Part shown: positions 25,531 through 32,912 of the stretch, piece by piece | Layout of the letters: each line of letters begins with the position of its first letter | Position numbering within the stretch: the stretch's first letter is position 1 | Source of the DNA: JAHEFU01 sp041395205 | GTDB lineage: Bacteria > 4484-113 > JAFGCY01 | Assembly (NCBI GenBank): GCA_041395205.1 | Contig: JAWLAZ010000001.1 | Coordinates: forward strand, 806,001-870,000 | DNA: 64,000 nt | Direction: 5' to 3' | Made by a program: the position numbers and the translations under genes | The notes under the pieces: model-generated | Told to the model about the DNA's origin: nothing | The model's input: only the letters and a program-made list of their open reading frames with translations | Databases searched by the model: none

Positions 25531-26028
25531 ATGCCGGATCCCTGCACGGAAATGAACCTGATCCAGTTCGGGCGCGCCTACCTGCTGAGCGCGCTCGACC
25601 GCTGCACCGTGGAAGCGCTGGACTTCCGCCCGCCCGCCGCGGATCTGCCCGCGGGCTACAGCCTGTTCTCGATCCGCGAGCATTTCCTGCACATCGCCGA
25701 CATCGGCGAGATGTTCATCCACGAGGCCGTGCTCGATGAGCACAAACCGCGCGGCAGCTGGCGCGTGATCTACGAGGATGCGGGCAGCTTCCGGCTCGGA
25801 GGCAGCTTCCCCGATGTGGCAAGCATCCGCGCTGAGCTGGAACGCTGCTGGGATTTCCAGGACCGGCACCTGCTTTCGCGGCCGCAGCAGGCGCTCGGCG
25901 AAGCCATCGGCCACCGCGGGCGCAGCCTGGGGGAGGAACTGGGCTGGCTCGTGTTCCATGAAAGCCAGCACCGTGGGCAGATCCTCACGCTGATGCGCAT
26001 GGCGGGTCTGGAGCCGCCGCACTGGTAG
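25531..26028 (+). CDS. DinB-superfamily protein, paralogue 3
   Basis: A 165-residue DinB-like protein with the metal-binding histidines in FSIREHFLHIADIGEMF and FHESQHRGQILTLMRMAG, ending GLEPPHW. The three paralogues keep the same length, the same histidine pattern and the same leaderless start. They therefore look like recent expansions of one gene, with the propeller lipoprotein inserted between copies 2 and 3. The enzymatic role is unknown. Confidence 0.9.
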   Translation: MPDPCTEMNLIQFGRAYLLSALDRCTVEALDFRPPAADLPAGYSLFSIREHFLHIADIGEMFIHEAVLDEHKPRGSWRVIYEDAGSFRLGGSFPDVASIRAELERCWDFQDRHLLSRPQQALGEAIGHRGRSLGEELGWLVFHESQHRGQILTLMRMAGLEPPHW

Positions 26029-26120
26029 GGGGATGAGTCAAGGAGTCAGTTAGTCAACGTTGGCATTGTTGGCAATTTCGACATTACCTGTTGACTGATT
26101 GACTTGTTGACTCCGTGTAT

Positions 26121-26317
26121 GCCTGGCTTGCGCCAGACCTCCGTTGCCAGACTGACAGCTGGCCTCCGTTGCCAGACAGGCGTCTGACCTCCGCTGCCTG
26201 GCTTGCGCCTGGCCTCCGTTGCCAGACTGACATCTGGCCTCCATTGCCAGACTGACATCTGGCCTCCATTGCCAGACTGACAGCTGGCCTCCGTTGCCAG
26301 ACTGACAGCTGGCCTCC
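26121..26317 (-). repeat. REP-like hairpin array, subtype B and variants, about eight units
   Basis: Eight ~25-bp units in minus orientation with an invariant CCTCC (GGAGG on minus) and changing stems. Cores include GCCAGACTGACATCTGGC, GCCAGACTGACAGCTGGC, GCCAGACAGGCGTCTGAC and GCCTGGCTTGCGCCAGAC. The array ends 6 bp before the stop of the amine oxidase gene. Confidence 0.9.
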
Positions 26318-26322
26318 GTGGC

Positions 26323-27567
26323 TCAGCTGCGGTGGCTCTTCAGATGCATCGCCGCGTAGTTGCCGGCGCTGCGGCCACTGGCGAGCGCGCGGTTGATGCT
26401 CGGTGTGCCGGGGTAGTCGCCGCAGAGCAGCAGCTGGCGCTCGCGCACCAGTTCCTCATTGCCGGGCAGGCTGCCCATCGAAACCGGGCAGGGCAGGGAC
26501 TGCGGCAGGTCATGCACCGCCACGAGCTCCCAGCCGCCGGCCTGGGCCCCGAACCACGCCCCGAGCTGGCGCTGCACCTCCGCCCGCAGTTCCGCGAGCG
26601 GCAGCTCCATCTCCAGGCTGTTGGCAATCACCTGCGCGCGCTGCCCGAAACCGTAGGCCGGCTGCACGCTGCTGGGGATCGCCAGGCTGCAGAGCGGACC
26701 CTCCTCAGCGCCGCCCGGCAGGTAGAGGATCGGGTCCGGCGTCGGGGCGTTGTCAGCGGCGAAGTGGAAGCTGCGCACGCCGCGCATCAGCGGCAGGGCC
26801 GTGATCCCGGTCAGTGCGCGCGCGGCATCCGGGGTTGTTGCCAGAATCGTCAGCCGGCAGTCCAGGCAGCCGCCGTCCGCAAGCGTGATTCCGCCCGGCT
26901 GCAGTGCCGCGACCGGCCGGCCGCAGTGGATGCGCTGCGGATCCAGCGCGCGCAGCATCAGGCGCGGCAGGGCCTGCATCCCTTCCGCCGGCAGGCTGGC
27001 CAGGCCCTGGCTGAACAGCAGCAGCATTTCGCGCAGGTTGCGCCAGGGCACATCGAGGGTCGGGCTGAGGAACACCGCGCTGAACAGCGGCACGAGGAAG
27101 TCGCGGATGAAGCGCTCGCTGAAGCCCAGCTGCGGCAGCACCTCGCGCGCGGGCAGGTCCAGCAGCGCCGGGTCATTGCCCGCGTTGGCCAGTGAGAGCC
27201 GTGCCAGTGCGGTGTAGTCCGCCAGATTGGCGGGGCTGCTGCCGAGGCTCGTGAGCGCGCGGCCCGGCAGGCGCTGCGGGTCGTAGAAGGAGGACATCCG
27301 CCCGCCGCTCATGATCCGCGCCCCGAGCTGGAAGCTTTCCAGCTCAAGCAGCTCCAGGTCCACGCTGCGCTGCAGGGCGGGGTAGCTCGTATTCAGCACC
27401 TGGAAGCCGCGGTCCACCAGCGCACCATCCAGGCTGTCCGTGCGCATCCGCCCGCCGGGCTCGTCGGATGCTTCCACGAGCAGCCAGTCCATCCCGGCCT
27501 GTTGCAGGGCACAGGCAGCGGCCAGACCGCTGATACCCCCGCCGATGATCGCCACATCCGCCCGCAC
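26323..27567 (-). CDS. FAD-dependent amine oxidase/phytoene-desaturase-like oxidoreductase
   Basis: A 414-residue flavoprotein. The Rossmann dinucleotide motif VAIIGGGISGLAAACALQ is at residues 5-22. EPGGRMRTDSLDG follows, as in amine oxidases, protoporphyrinogen oxidase and phytoene desaturases. The C-terminal FAD contact LLLCGDYPGTPSINRALASG is intact. The substrate cannot be told from sequence; no carotenoid or heme genes are near. GTG 27567 is the start: it begins MRADVAIIGGG directly, has no ribosome site, and lies 6 nt after TAGAAT. Confidence 0.88.
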   Translation of the reverse strand: MRADVAIIGGGISGLAAACALQQAGMDWLLVEASDEPGGRMRTDSLDGALVDRGFQVLNTSYPALQRSVDLELLELESFQLGARIMSGGRMSSFYDPQRLPGRALTSLGSSPANLADYTALARLSLANAGNDPALLDLPAREVLPQLGFSERFIRDFLVPLFSAVFLSPTLDVPWRNLREMLLLFSQGLASLPAEGMQALPRLMLRALDPQRIHCGRPVAALQPGGITLADGGCLDCRLTILATTPDAARALTGITALPLMRGVRSFHFAADNAPTPDPILYLPGGAEEGPLCSLAIPSSVQPAYGFGQRAQVIANSLEMELPLAELRAEVQRQLGAWFGAQAGGWELVAVHDLPQSLPCPVSMGSLPGNEELVRERQLLLCGDYPGTPSINRALASGRSAGNYAAMHLKSHRS

Positions 27568-27573
27568 AGCCTG

Positions 27574-27579
27574 ATTCTA
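27574..27579 (-). promoter_or_regulatory. -10 box (TAGAAT) 6 nt before a GTG start
   Basis: On the minus strand TAGAAT, then CAGGCT, then GTG 27567. Leaderless pattern with a GTG initiator. Confidence 0.65.
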
Positions 27580-27739
27580 TACGCTATCCGGCCCCGCTGA
27601 ACAGCCCGGAACAGCAGGCGTTTTATGATGCGCGCCGCAATTGCGATATGCTGACTGGCAGGAGCGCCCGCCGGATGCTGTCACAGGCTCCGGGACCGGC
27701 GGAGAAATGCGCCCGGCCGGGAAAAACAGGTGGTGTCAT

Positions 27740-28273
27740 ATGAAGAAGCTGCGAAGGGCCATGCTCTGTGGCCTGTCATTCCTGATTGCCATCGCGGCCT
27801 GCGTGCTCAGGCCCGCTTCCGCCCCCTCCGCCGTCGAGCTCAGTCTGCGTGAACGGCGCAGCGTGCTCAGCGGCCAGACGCGGATCCTCGAACTGCGGCG
27901 TGGTGCCAGCCTGGCCAGTGAAGCCACGGCGTCCCCGGGCCAGTCGGACTTCGCCCCCGTGCCGACGGACCACTGGGCCTATCCCGCGCTGCAGCATCTG
28001 AGCGAGCGCGGGCTGCTGAACGGCTATCCCGACGGCTTCTTCAAGGGTGACCGGCCGCTGACGCGCGGGGAGTTCGCCGAGGCGATGTCGCGCATGCTGC
28101 CGGTCGACGCTGCGGACAGCCAGTCGCAGCTTGCGGCCCTGGCCTTGCGCACGGAATTCTCCGGCGAGATCAACAGCCTGGCCCTGCGCCTCGACGAACT
28201 GAGCCTGCAGCTTCAGGAACTGCAGGCGCGGCTGGGCCAGGTCAACGAAGCCAACGACGCGGCCACGCCCTGA
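27740..28273 (+). CDS. SLH-domain lipoprotein with coiled-coil tail
   Basis: A 177-residue protein. ATG 27740 has AGGTGG 6 nt upstream. A signal sequence (CGLSFLIAIAAC) with a possible lipobox is followed by a short linker. One complete SLH domain lies at about residues 73-122: TDHWAYPALQHLSERGLLNG, then YPDGFFKGDRPLTRGEF. A coiled coil closes the protein (INSLALRLDELSLQLQELQA). SLH domains bind pyruvylated or otherwise modified wall polymers. SLH plus coiled coil is the front part of the outer-membrane-tethering porins of cyanobacteria, Deinococcus and Negativicutes, but here no beta-barrel follows. It may link the outer membrane or surface to the wall. Confidence 0.83.
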   Translation: MKKLRRAMLCGLSFLIAIAACVLRPASAPSAVELSLRERRSVLSGQTRILELRRGASLASEATASPGQSDFAPVPTDHWAYPALQHLSERGLLNGYPDGFFKGDRPLTRGEFAEAMSRMLPVDAADSQSQLAALALRTEFSGEINSLALRLDELSLQLQELQARLGQVNEANDAATP

Positions 28274-28297
28274 GCTGTAATGCTGCGGCAAATCAGG

Positions 28298-28303
28298 TAA
28301 GAT
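28298..28303 (+). promoter_or_regulatory. -10 box (TAAGAT) 6 nt before start codon
   Basis: TAAGAT, then CCTGTC, then ATG 28310. No ribosome site. Confidence 0.62.
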
Positions 28304-28309
28304 CCTGTC

Positions 28310-30211
28310 ATGCCTGACTGCCTCGCAAAGCTCCTGCAACACTCTGGCCTGCTGCTGCTGGCAACACTGCTCGCGGCCTGCGCCGCCGCCGGTGCCGACA
28401 GTGGCACACCAGCCCCGCAGCCTGACAACACTGCTGCCGGCCTGCCGGAGCCTGCGCGCCTGCTGGAACTGGAACAGGGGCCCGCTGATCCCGCCCGCGA
28501 GCTGAGCTACATCAATGTGCAGGGCCTGCGCGGTGAGCAGTTCACGCTGGCCAGCCCCGGCGTACTGGTCGGAGCGGGAGTGGCCCTGCAGCCGGCAAGT
28601 GGCAGCGGCGCGATCGAATGGGCTGTCTACAGCCTGCCCATCCAGGGCCTGGCCACGGACAGCCTGATTGTGCGGGCCAGCCTCGCCCCGGGTGCGGGCG
28701 GTGAATCAAGGGGAACGCTCCTGCTGGCGGATTTCGCGAGCGGCCGCTGGCGCGTGACCGGCGAGGCCGGGGCCGGGGCCAGCCTGCTGCCCGTTGGCAA
28801 CATCGCAGCCTCACCCCAGGGACGGCTCTGGGCGGCGGTCGTTGTCAGCGAACCCTCCGGCCTGCTCGTGGAGGAGCTCGGGGCCTCCAGCGCCTGGGAC
28901 AGCCCCGTGCCGGACTACACAGTGGCGCAGGCCCTGCATGTCGGTCCGGGCCAGGCCTACGCTGACATCGAATCCGCCTACACTGCCGCCGCTGACAACA
29001 CGATGATCGTCGTGCATCCGCAGCCCGGCAATGCGCCCTACGGCAGCCCTGCGCTGCAGGTCCACAAGCCGGGTATCCAGTTCGTGGCTGACAACGGCAC
29101 ACTGCCGGCCGGCCAGCGCGTGCGGCTGCAGGGCGGCAGCTACAACTACACCGGGGCCGGCAGCACACCGCGCGCGATCTTCCAGTTCAACCCCGGCAGC
29201 GACGGCGGACTGGTCCGTGGCTTCGAGCTCTTCGATGCCCACAATGACAGCAACAACGGGGCCGGAGTGCGCATCAACCAGGCCAATGACATCACGGTGC
29301 AGGACTGCGAGATCCACGGCTGCGACATGGGGATCATGAGCAATGGCGACGCGGTCAGCCTCACGGGAGCGCGCCAGCTGATCGACTCCTGCCTGATCCA
29401 TGGCAACGGCGACTTCGACCATCCCGGCTTCAACCACAACCTCTACCTCGGCGGGCACAGCGCCGTGCTGCGCTTCTGCGAGGTCCACGGTGCGCTGACC
29501 GGGCACAATGTCAAGAGCCGCGCGCATACCAATGCACTGCTGTACTGCCACATCCACGACAGTGCCAACCGTGAGATCGACTTCGTTGACAGCGCCGACA
29601 CGGAACTTCCCGGCTCCGACAGCCTGCTCTTGGGCTGCGTGATCGTCAAGGCCGTGCCGATGGATGGCAACAAGCATACGATCCACTTCGGGCAGGACGG
29701 TGGCAACGATCACACGGGTGTGCTGCGCGTCGTCAACTGCACCGTCGTCAGCCCCTACCTCACGCCGCTGGTGCAGCTCACGGCGGCCGGGGCCGGGCTG
29801 GAGCTGCGCAGCAGCCTGCTGTGGGGCACGGAGGCACCGGCCAGTGCGCAGAGCCTCGTGACTTTCTCCGGCGGGGCCAGTGCCGCCTCAGTCAGCGGCA
29901 GCCACAACTGGTTCTCGGAGAAGTTCAGCCTGCCGGAGGGCTCGGCACTCGAGCTGGCCAGCTGCCATATCGCCGCCGCCGGGCTGCATCCGCCCTTCGC
30001 CGATGCCGCTCTGCAGGACTACCGCCTGACGGGCCCGCTTGCCAATCTGACTGACAGCGCCTGGGACACGGCCCCGGATAGCTTCCCGCTCTGGTCAGTG
30101 GACACGGCGCAGTCCGTGCCGCAGTTCGAGTATGCCGGCGTGGGCGAGGGACGGCGCCGCCTGATGCAGGGCGCGGGCAGCGACATCGGCGCATTTGAAT
30201 GGGTGGAGTAA
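28310..30211 (+). CDS. Right-handed beta-helix lipoprotein with shared SGRWR N-terminal domain
   Basis: A 633-residue lipoprotein: signal peptide, lipobox LLAACAAA (Cys24). Residues ~65-200 repeat the domain found in the lipoprotein at 23500: EWAVYSLPIQG, LLLADFASGRWRVTGEAG, SPQGRLWAAVVVSEPSGL. From ~210 to 580 there is a right-handed parallel beta-helix of the pectate-lyase type, with coils such as ITVQDCEIHGCDMGIMSNG, LIDSCLIHGNGDFDHPGFN and LRFCEVHGALTGHNVKSRAH. It starts with the common phrase HVGPGQAYADIESAYTAA. Beta-helix proteins of this kind bind or cleave polysaccharides; no catalytic set is certain. It stands alone behind a leaderless-type promoter and is followed by about 540 bp without a gene. 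Confidence 0.87.
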   Translation: MPDCLAKLLQHSGLLLLATLLAACAAAGADSGTPAPQPDNTAAGLPEPARLLELEQGPADPARELSYINVQGLRGEQFTLASPGVLVGAGVALQPASGSGAIEWAVYSLPIQGLATDSLIVRASLAPGAGGESRGTLLLADFASGRWRVTGEAGAGASLLPVGNIAASPQGRLWAAVVVSEPSGLLVEELGASSAWDSPVPDYTVAQALHVGPGQAYADIESAYTAAADNTMIVVHPQPGNAPYGSPALQVHKPGIQFVADNGTLPAGQRVRLQGGSYNYTGAGSTPRAIFQFNPGSDGGLVRGFELFDAHNDSNNGAGVRINQANDITVQDCEIHGCDMGIMSNGDAVSLTGARQLIDSCLIHGNGDFDHPGFNHNLYLGGHSAVLRFCEVHGALTGHNVKSRAHTNALLYCHIHDSANREIDFVDSADTELPGSDSLLLGCVIVKAVPMDGNKHTIHFGQDGGNDHTGVLRVVNCTVVSPYLTPLVQLTAAGAGLELRSSLLWGTEAPASAQSLVTFSGGASAASVSGSHNWFSEKFSLPEGSALELASCHIAAAGLHPPFADAALQDYRLTGPLANLTDSAWDTAPDSFPLWSVDTAQSVPQFEYAGVGEGRRRLMQGAGSDIGAFEWVE

Positions 30212-30419
30212 AGGGCGGATCGGGGTTGACCTCTATCCCGCCACGTGGCGGGACACGACTTGGGTAAACCTCAGCATCTTCTCTGCGCGAGTTGTCAATA
30301 CTCGGCGCGAGCAGCGCCTCGTGGTTAATGTTGCCAACATATTGGCAACTTCCACGCGAACCGGGCGGCTTGGCCGACCGCAGCGCCAGACAGGCGAGCG
30401 CTCGCACGCGACAGCAACA

Positions 30420-30480
30420 CTGACAAGCCCCACGCCTATCTCGCCACAGGCGGGACTGCGCGGCCTCCGGCCTTGCGAAG
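30420..30480 (+). repeat. Dispersed ~60-bp repeat, copy 1
   Basis: Contains GACAAGCCCCACGCCTATCT, CGCCACAGGCGGGACTGCGC and GGCCTCCGGCCTTGCGAAGG. It is almost identical to 32113-32175. Shorter pieces (GCGGCCTCCGGCCTTG) recur near 21955 and 62904. The stretch 30212-30754 otherwise holds no gene. Confidence 0.7.
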
Positions 30481-30754
30481 GATTTCCCTGGCGGCCTCGC
30501 CTATCATTTGGGAGCGGAGCGCGTAGCGCAGTGAAACGGAGCTGCGCAACTGGGGAAGCGGGATGGTCGATGGGGGATGCGGAGGTGCGCAACTTGTTTG
30601 CGCACAATGGCATGCGGGTTCGGAGCGCGTTGCTGAGTGCAACGGAGCTGCGCAATACAGGCTTCTTGGGATTGCTGAGAAGTGAATCGCACTGGCAAAA
30701 CACAAAGGCGACAAATGGGCATATCACTAGTTCCGGGAATCTAGCAGAGATTGG

Positions 30755-30904
30755 GTGAAACTGGACTGGCAGGTTCCCACTTTGATCGGACGCTGCTACT
30801 ATTCAAAAGAAAACAGCTACTCAAAGCAAGTCAACAGAATTACAAAGCATCCGGAGTGGTATGCTGATGAAGATTTTTTCCTTGAAGGAATTGACCTGGA
30901 ATGA
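30755..30904 (+). pseudogene. Truncated C-terminal remnant of a probable toxin gene
   Basis: The frame is open from a TAG just before 30736 to a TGA at 30902-30904. From GTG 30755 it gives 49 residues with a natural-looking C-terminus: YYSKENSYSKQVNRITKHPE then WYADEDFFLEGIDLE. The TGA overlaps the ATG of the next gene as ATGA, the classic coupling of toxin and immunity genes. GC content drops to that of the downstream gene. I see only the tail; the rest of the gene is absent and replaced by repeat-like sequence. A toxin identity is inferred from the arrangement, not from a recognised domain. Confidence 0.5.
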
Positions 30905-31767
30905 TGAAGTACTTTCATGGATTTGTAATTCAAGTAAATCCGACCCTGTTGATTGAACTCAATAAGCTCGGTTTCGATGTTGAAATCGGTTGGGAGCAAA
31001 TCCGCATAGCTGAGAGTGATTCCAGACTATCAGATATTCTCAATATTGTTGCGAATCCAGATTACAGTGACTTGATTGAGCATTATTTTATGATTGATCC
31101 TAGTCCGTTGGATTTGATAGAGTCATCTTCACTTATTCTGATACCAAAAGCATTAGTGGATTGTATACCATTTGACGGATTAAAGTATCTTGAAGAGTGC
31201 TTCGATACAACTAATGCCTGTCCTCCTGACCCAGGCAATCAGGAGAAAAAGCTCAAGGAAGAATGTGGTTTGGGCTTTGTTCAGACGAAGCCTCTGAAAC
31301 TAAAAACATCCAGGTTTGCCAATAGGAAGCATCATCTTTATACTTTGAATGATATGGGGGATGGCATTTTTGTAAGTGTAGAACTATATGATAAGGTTTT
31401 TATGCAACTTGGACTGGATTTCTGGCCTGTTCTGGATTACAGAACAGGCAATCCGTCAGATAGATTCGTGCAACTCAGAATCATTGATGAAGTGGAATTG
31501 GATGTTAGCGATTGCACACCTACAGTATGCAGTGTTTGCAAACGGACAAAATACAAGCCTCTGATGGGTTGGTATGCACCTAGACCCTTGTCTCATGGAC
31601 TTTCAATCTGCAAATCCGTACAAAAGTTTGGAATGGGTTTCGATGCCTATAGCCTTGTGATAGTAGACTCTAAACTATACGCCAATCTTCGTGAGTTCGG
31701 ATTGAGCCACAACATCTTCTGGCCTTGTGCGGATGAAAACACAAGATATCCGCTTGCTATGCTGTGA
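30901..31767 (+). CDS. AT-rich immunity-like protein (CXXC-motif family resemblance)
   Basis: A 288-residue soluble protein, AT-rich. The C-terminal third has a CSVCKRTKYKPLMGWYAP motif, then VQKFGMGFDAYSLVIVDS, then LREFGLSHNIFWPC. In my recollection this pattern (CxxC-R, then an F-x-x-G-x-D strand, an 'ivsdkl' strand and a closing 'gl.n..f.P') resembles the double-CXXCG proteins that neighbour SitA-type toxins in myxobacteria, but only one CxxC is present. The start overlaps the stop of a truncated upstream gene (ATGA), supporting an immunity role for a toxin whose body is lost. ATG 30904 is an alternative start. Family assignment is tentative. Confidence 0.7.
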   Translation: MMKYFHGFVIQVNPTLLIELNKLGFDVEIGWEQIRIAESDSRLSDILNIVANPDYSDLIEHYFMIDPSPLDLIESSSLILIPKALVDCIPFDGLKYLEECFDTTNACPPDPGNQEKKLKEECGLGFVQTKPLKLKTSRFANRKHHLYTLNDMGDGIFVSVELYDKVFMQLGLDFWPVLDYRTGNPSDRFVQLRIIDEVELDVSDCTPTVCSVCKRTKYKPLMGWYAPRPLSHGLSICKSVQKFGMGFDAYSLVIVDSKLYANLREFGLSHNIFWPCADENTRYPLAML

Positions 31768-32112
31768 GGGCAGTAACCTGACAGTTGCCACTAAGGCTGG
31801 GCGCTCATTCCAGGCTGTTTCCGCTTTACATCCCCGTGATGCCCGGTCAGATTGACAAATCCTCAGCAAGGATGGAGGCCACGCAGTCCCGCTGATGGCG
31901 GGACAGGCATTTGAGAATAAGTCTTGCAAGCTACCGTGATGGGGTTTGGCATTAACCGATAAAAGGGTGGATATCAGAAGCATGCAACCTACCTTTTGAC
32001 TTCCGCTCGATCAGCGACACTGGCGCATATGAATGGCCGGAATGAGAAGCCGCTGGCTGGTTGACAAGCGCCGCGCTAATCATCATCACTGATACGCCTC
32101 CAAACCGGAATC

Positions 32113-32175
32113 GCTGACAAGCCCCACGCCTGTCCCGCCACAGGCGGGACTGCGCGGCCTCCGGCCTTGCGAAGG
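32113..32175 (+). repeat. Dispersed ~60-bp repeat, copy 2
   Basis: Nearly identical to 30420-30480, with CCGCCACAGGCGGGACTGCG and GGCCTCCGGCCTTGCGAAGG. The whole 31768-32912 stretch (1.1 kb) is free of genes and made mostly of repeats. Confidence 0.7.
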
Positions 32176-32221
32176 AAGAATCCTTGCTGCTCTCAGCGTG
32201 GGTTATCACCACCGCACGCGC

Positions 32222-32460
32222 TCGGGGATTCTCTGCGGCTCTGCGCAAATAAGACCAGCGTGGCGACCACGATGTAGTGGATCAACCAGCCGACTGACAT
32301 CGGGCCTCCCCAGCCCGACGACTTCGGGCCTCCGGCTGTTGCTTCAGCGGCGGCGCCGCTGCTGCCTTCTTGGCCATTCCTCTACGCGCCCGGGGTACTC
32401 TGCGGCTCTGCGTCAATAAGACCAGTGTGGCGATCACGATGTAGTGATTAATCCAGCCCG
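32222..32460. repeat. Imperfect direct repeat (two ~90-bp copies) leading into hairpin arrays
   Basis: Two copies (about 32220-32310 and 32390-32480) share TCTGCGGCTCTGCG, AATAAGACCAG, ACGATGTAGTG and then the hairpin core GACTGACATCGGGCCTCC. The first copy is followed by two hairpin units (32288-32332). Confidence 0.65.
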
Positions 32461-32720
32461 ACTGACATCGGGCCTCCCACAGCCCGACTGACATCGGGCC
32501 TCCCCAGCCCGACTCACATCGGGCCTTACCCCGACTGACATCGGCCTCCCCAGCCCGACTACATCGGGCCTCCCACAGCCCGACTGACATCGGGCTCCCG
32601 CCCGACTGACATCGGGCCTCCCAGCCGACTGACATCGGGCCTCCCCAGCCCGACTGACATCGGGCCTCCCCAGCCCGACTGACATCGGGCCTCCTCAGCC
32701 CGACTGACATCAGGCCTCCC
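32456..32720 (-). repeat. REP-like hairpin array, subtype C, eleven units
   Basis: Eleven ~24-bp units in minus orientation with core GCCCGACTGACATCGGGC followed by CTCC. Several units lack one base (CATCGGCCTCC, GACTACATCGGG, CAGCCGACTG). Such scattered single-base losses fit unpolished consensus in a repeat as well as real decay. Confidence 0.92.
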
Positions 32721-32912
32721 CATCGAACAGACGGATTTCCCCGGAGGCTTGATATACAGCCTGCATATTCCATAATAGGTATCCGTGGAACACGCCGCTG
32801 CGGCCCGCCGCCGTAGATGATTTTCGGATTCCTGATGATAATGAAGAATCAACAACGAACAGGAATGCGCTGCGGACGTCCGGCTGTCACTGGACGTAGT
32901 GCGAGGTAAGTC

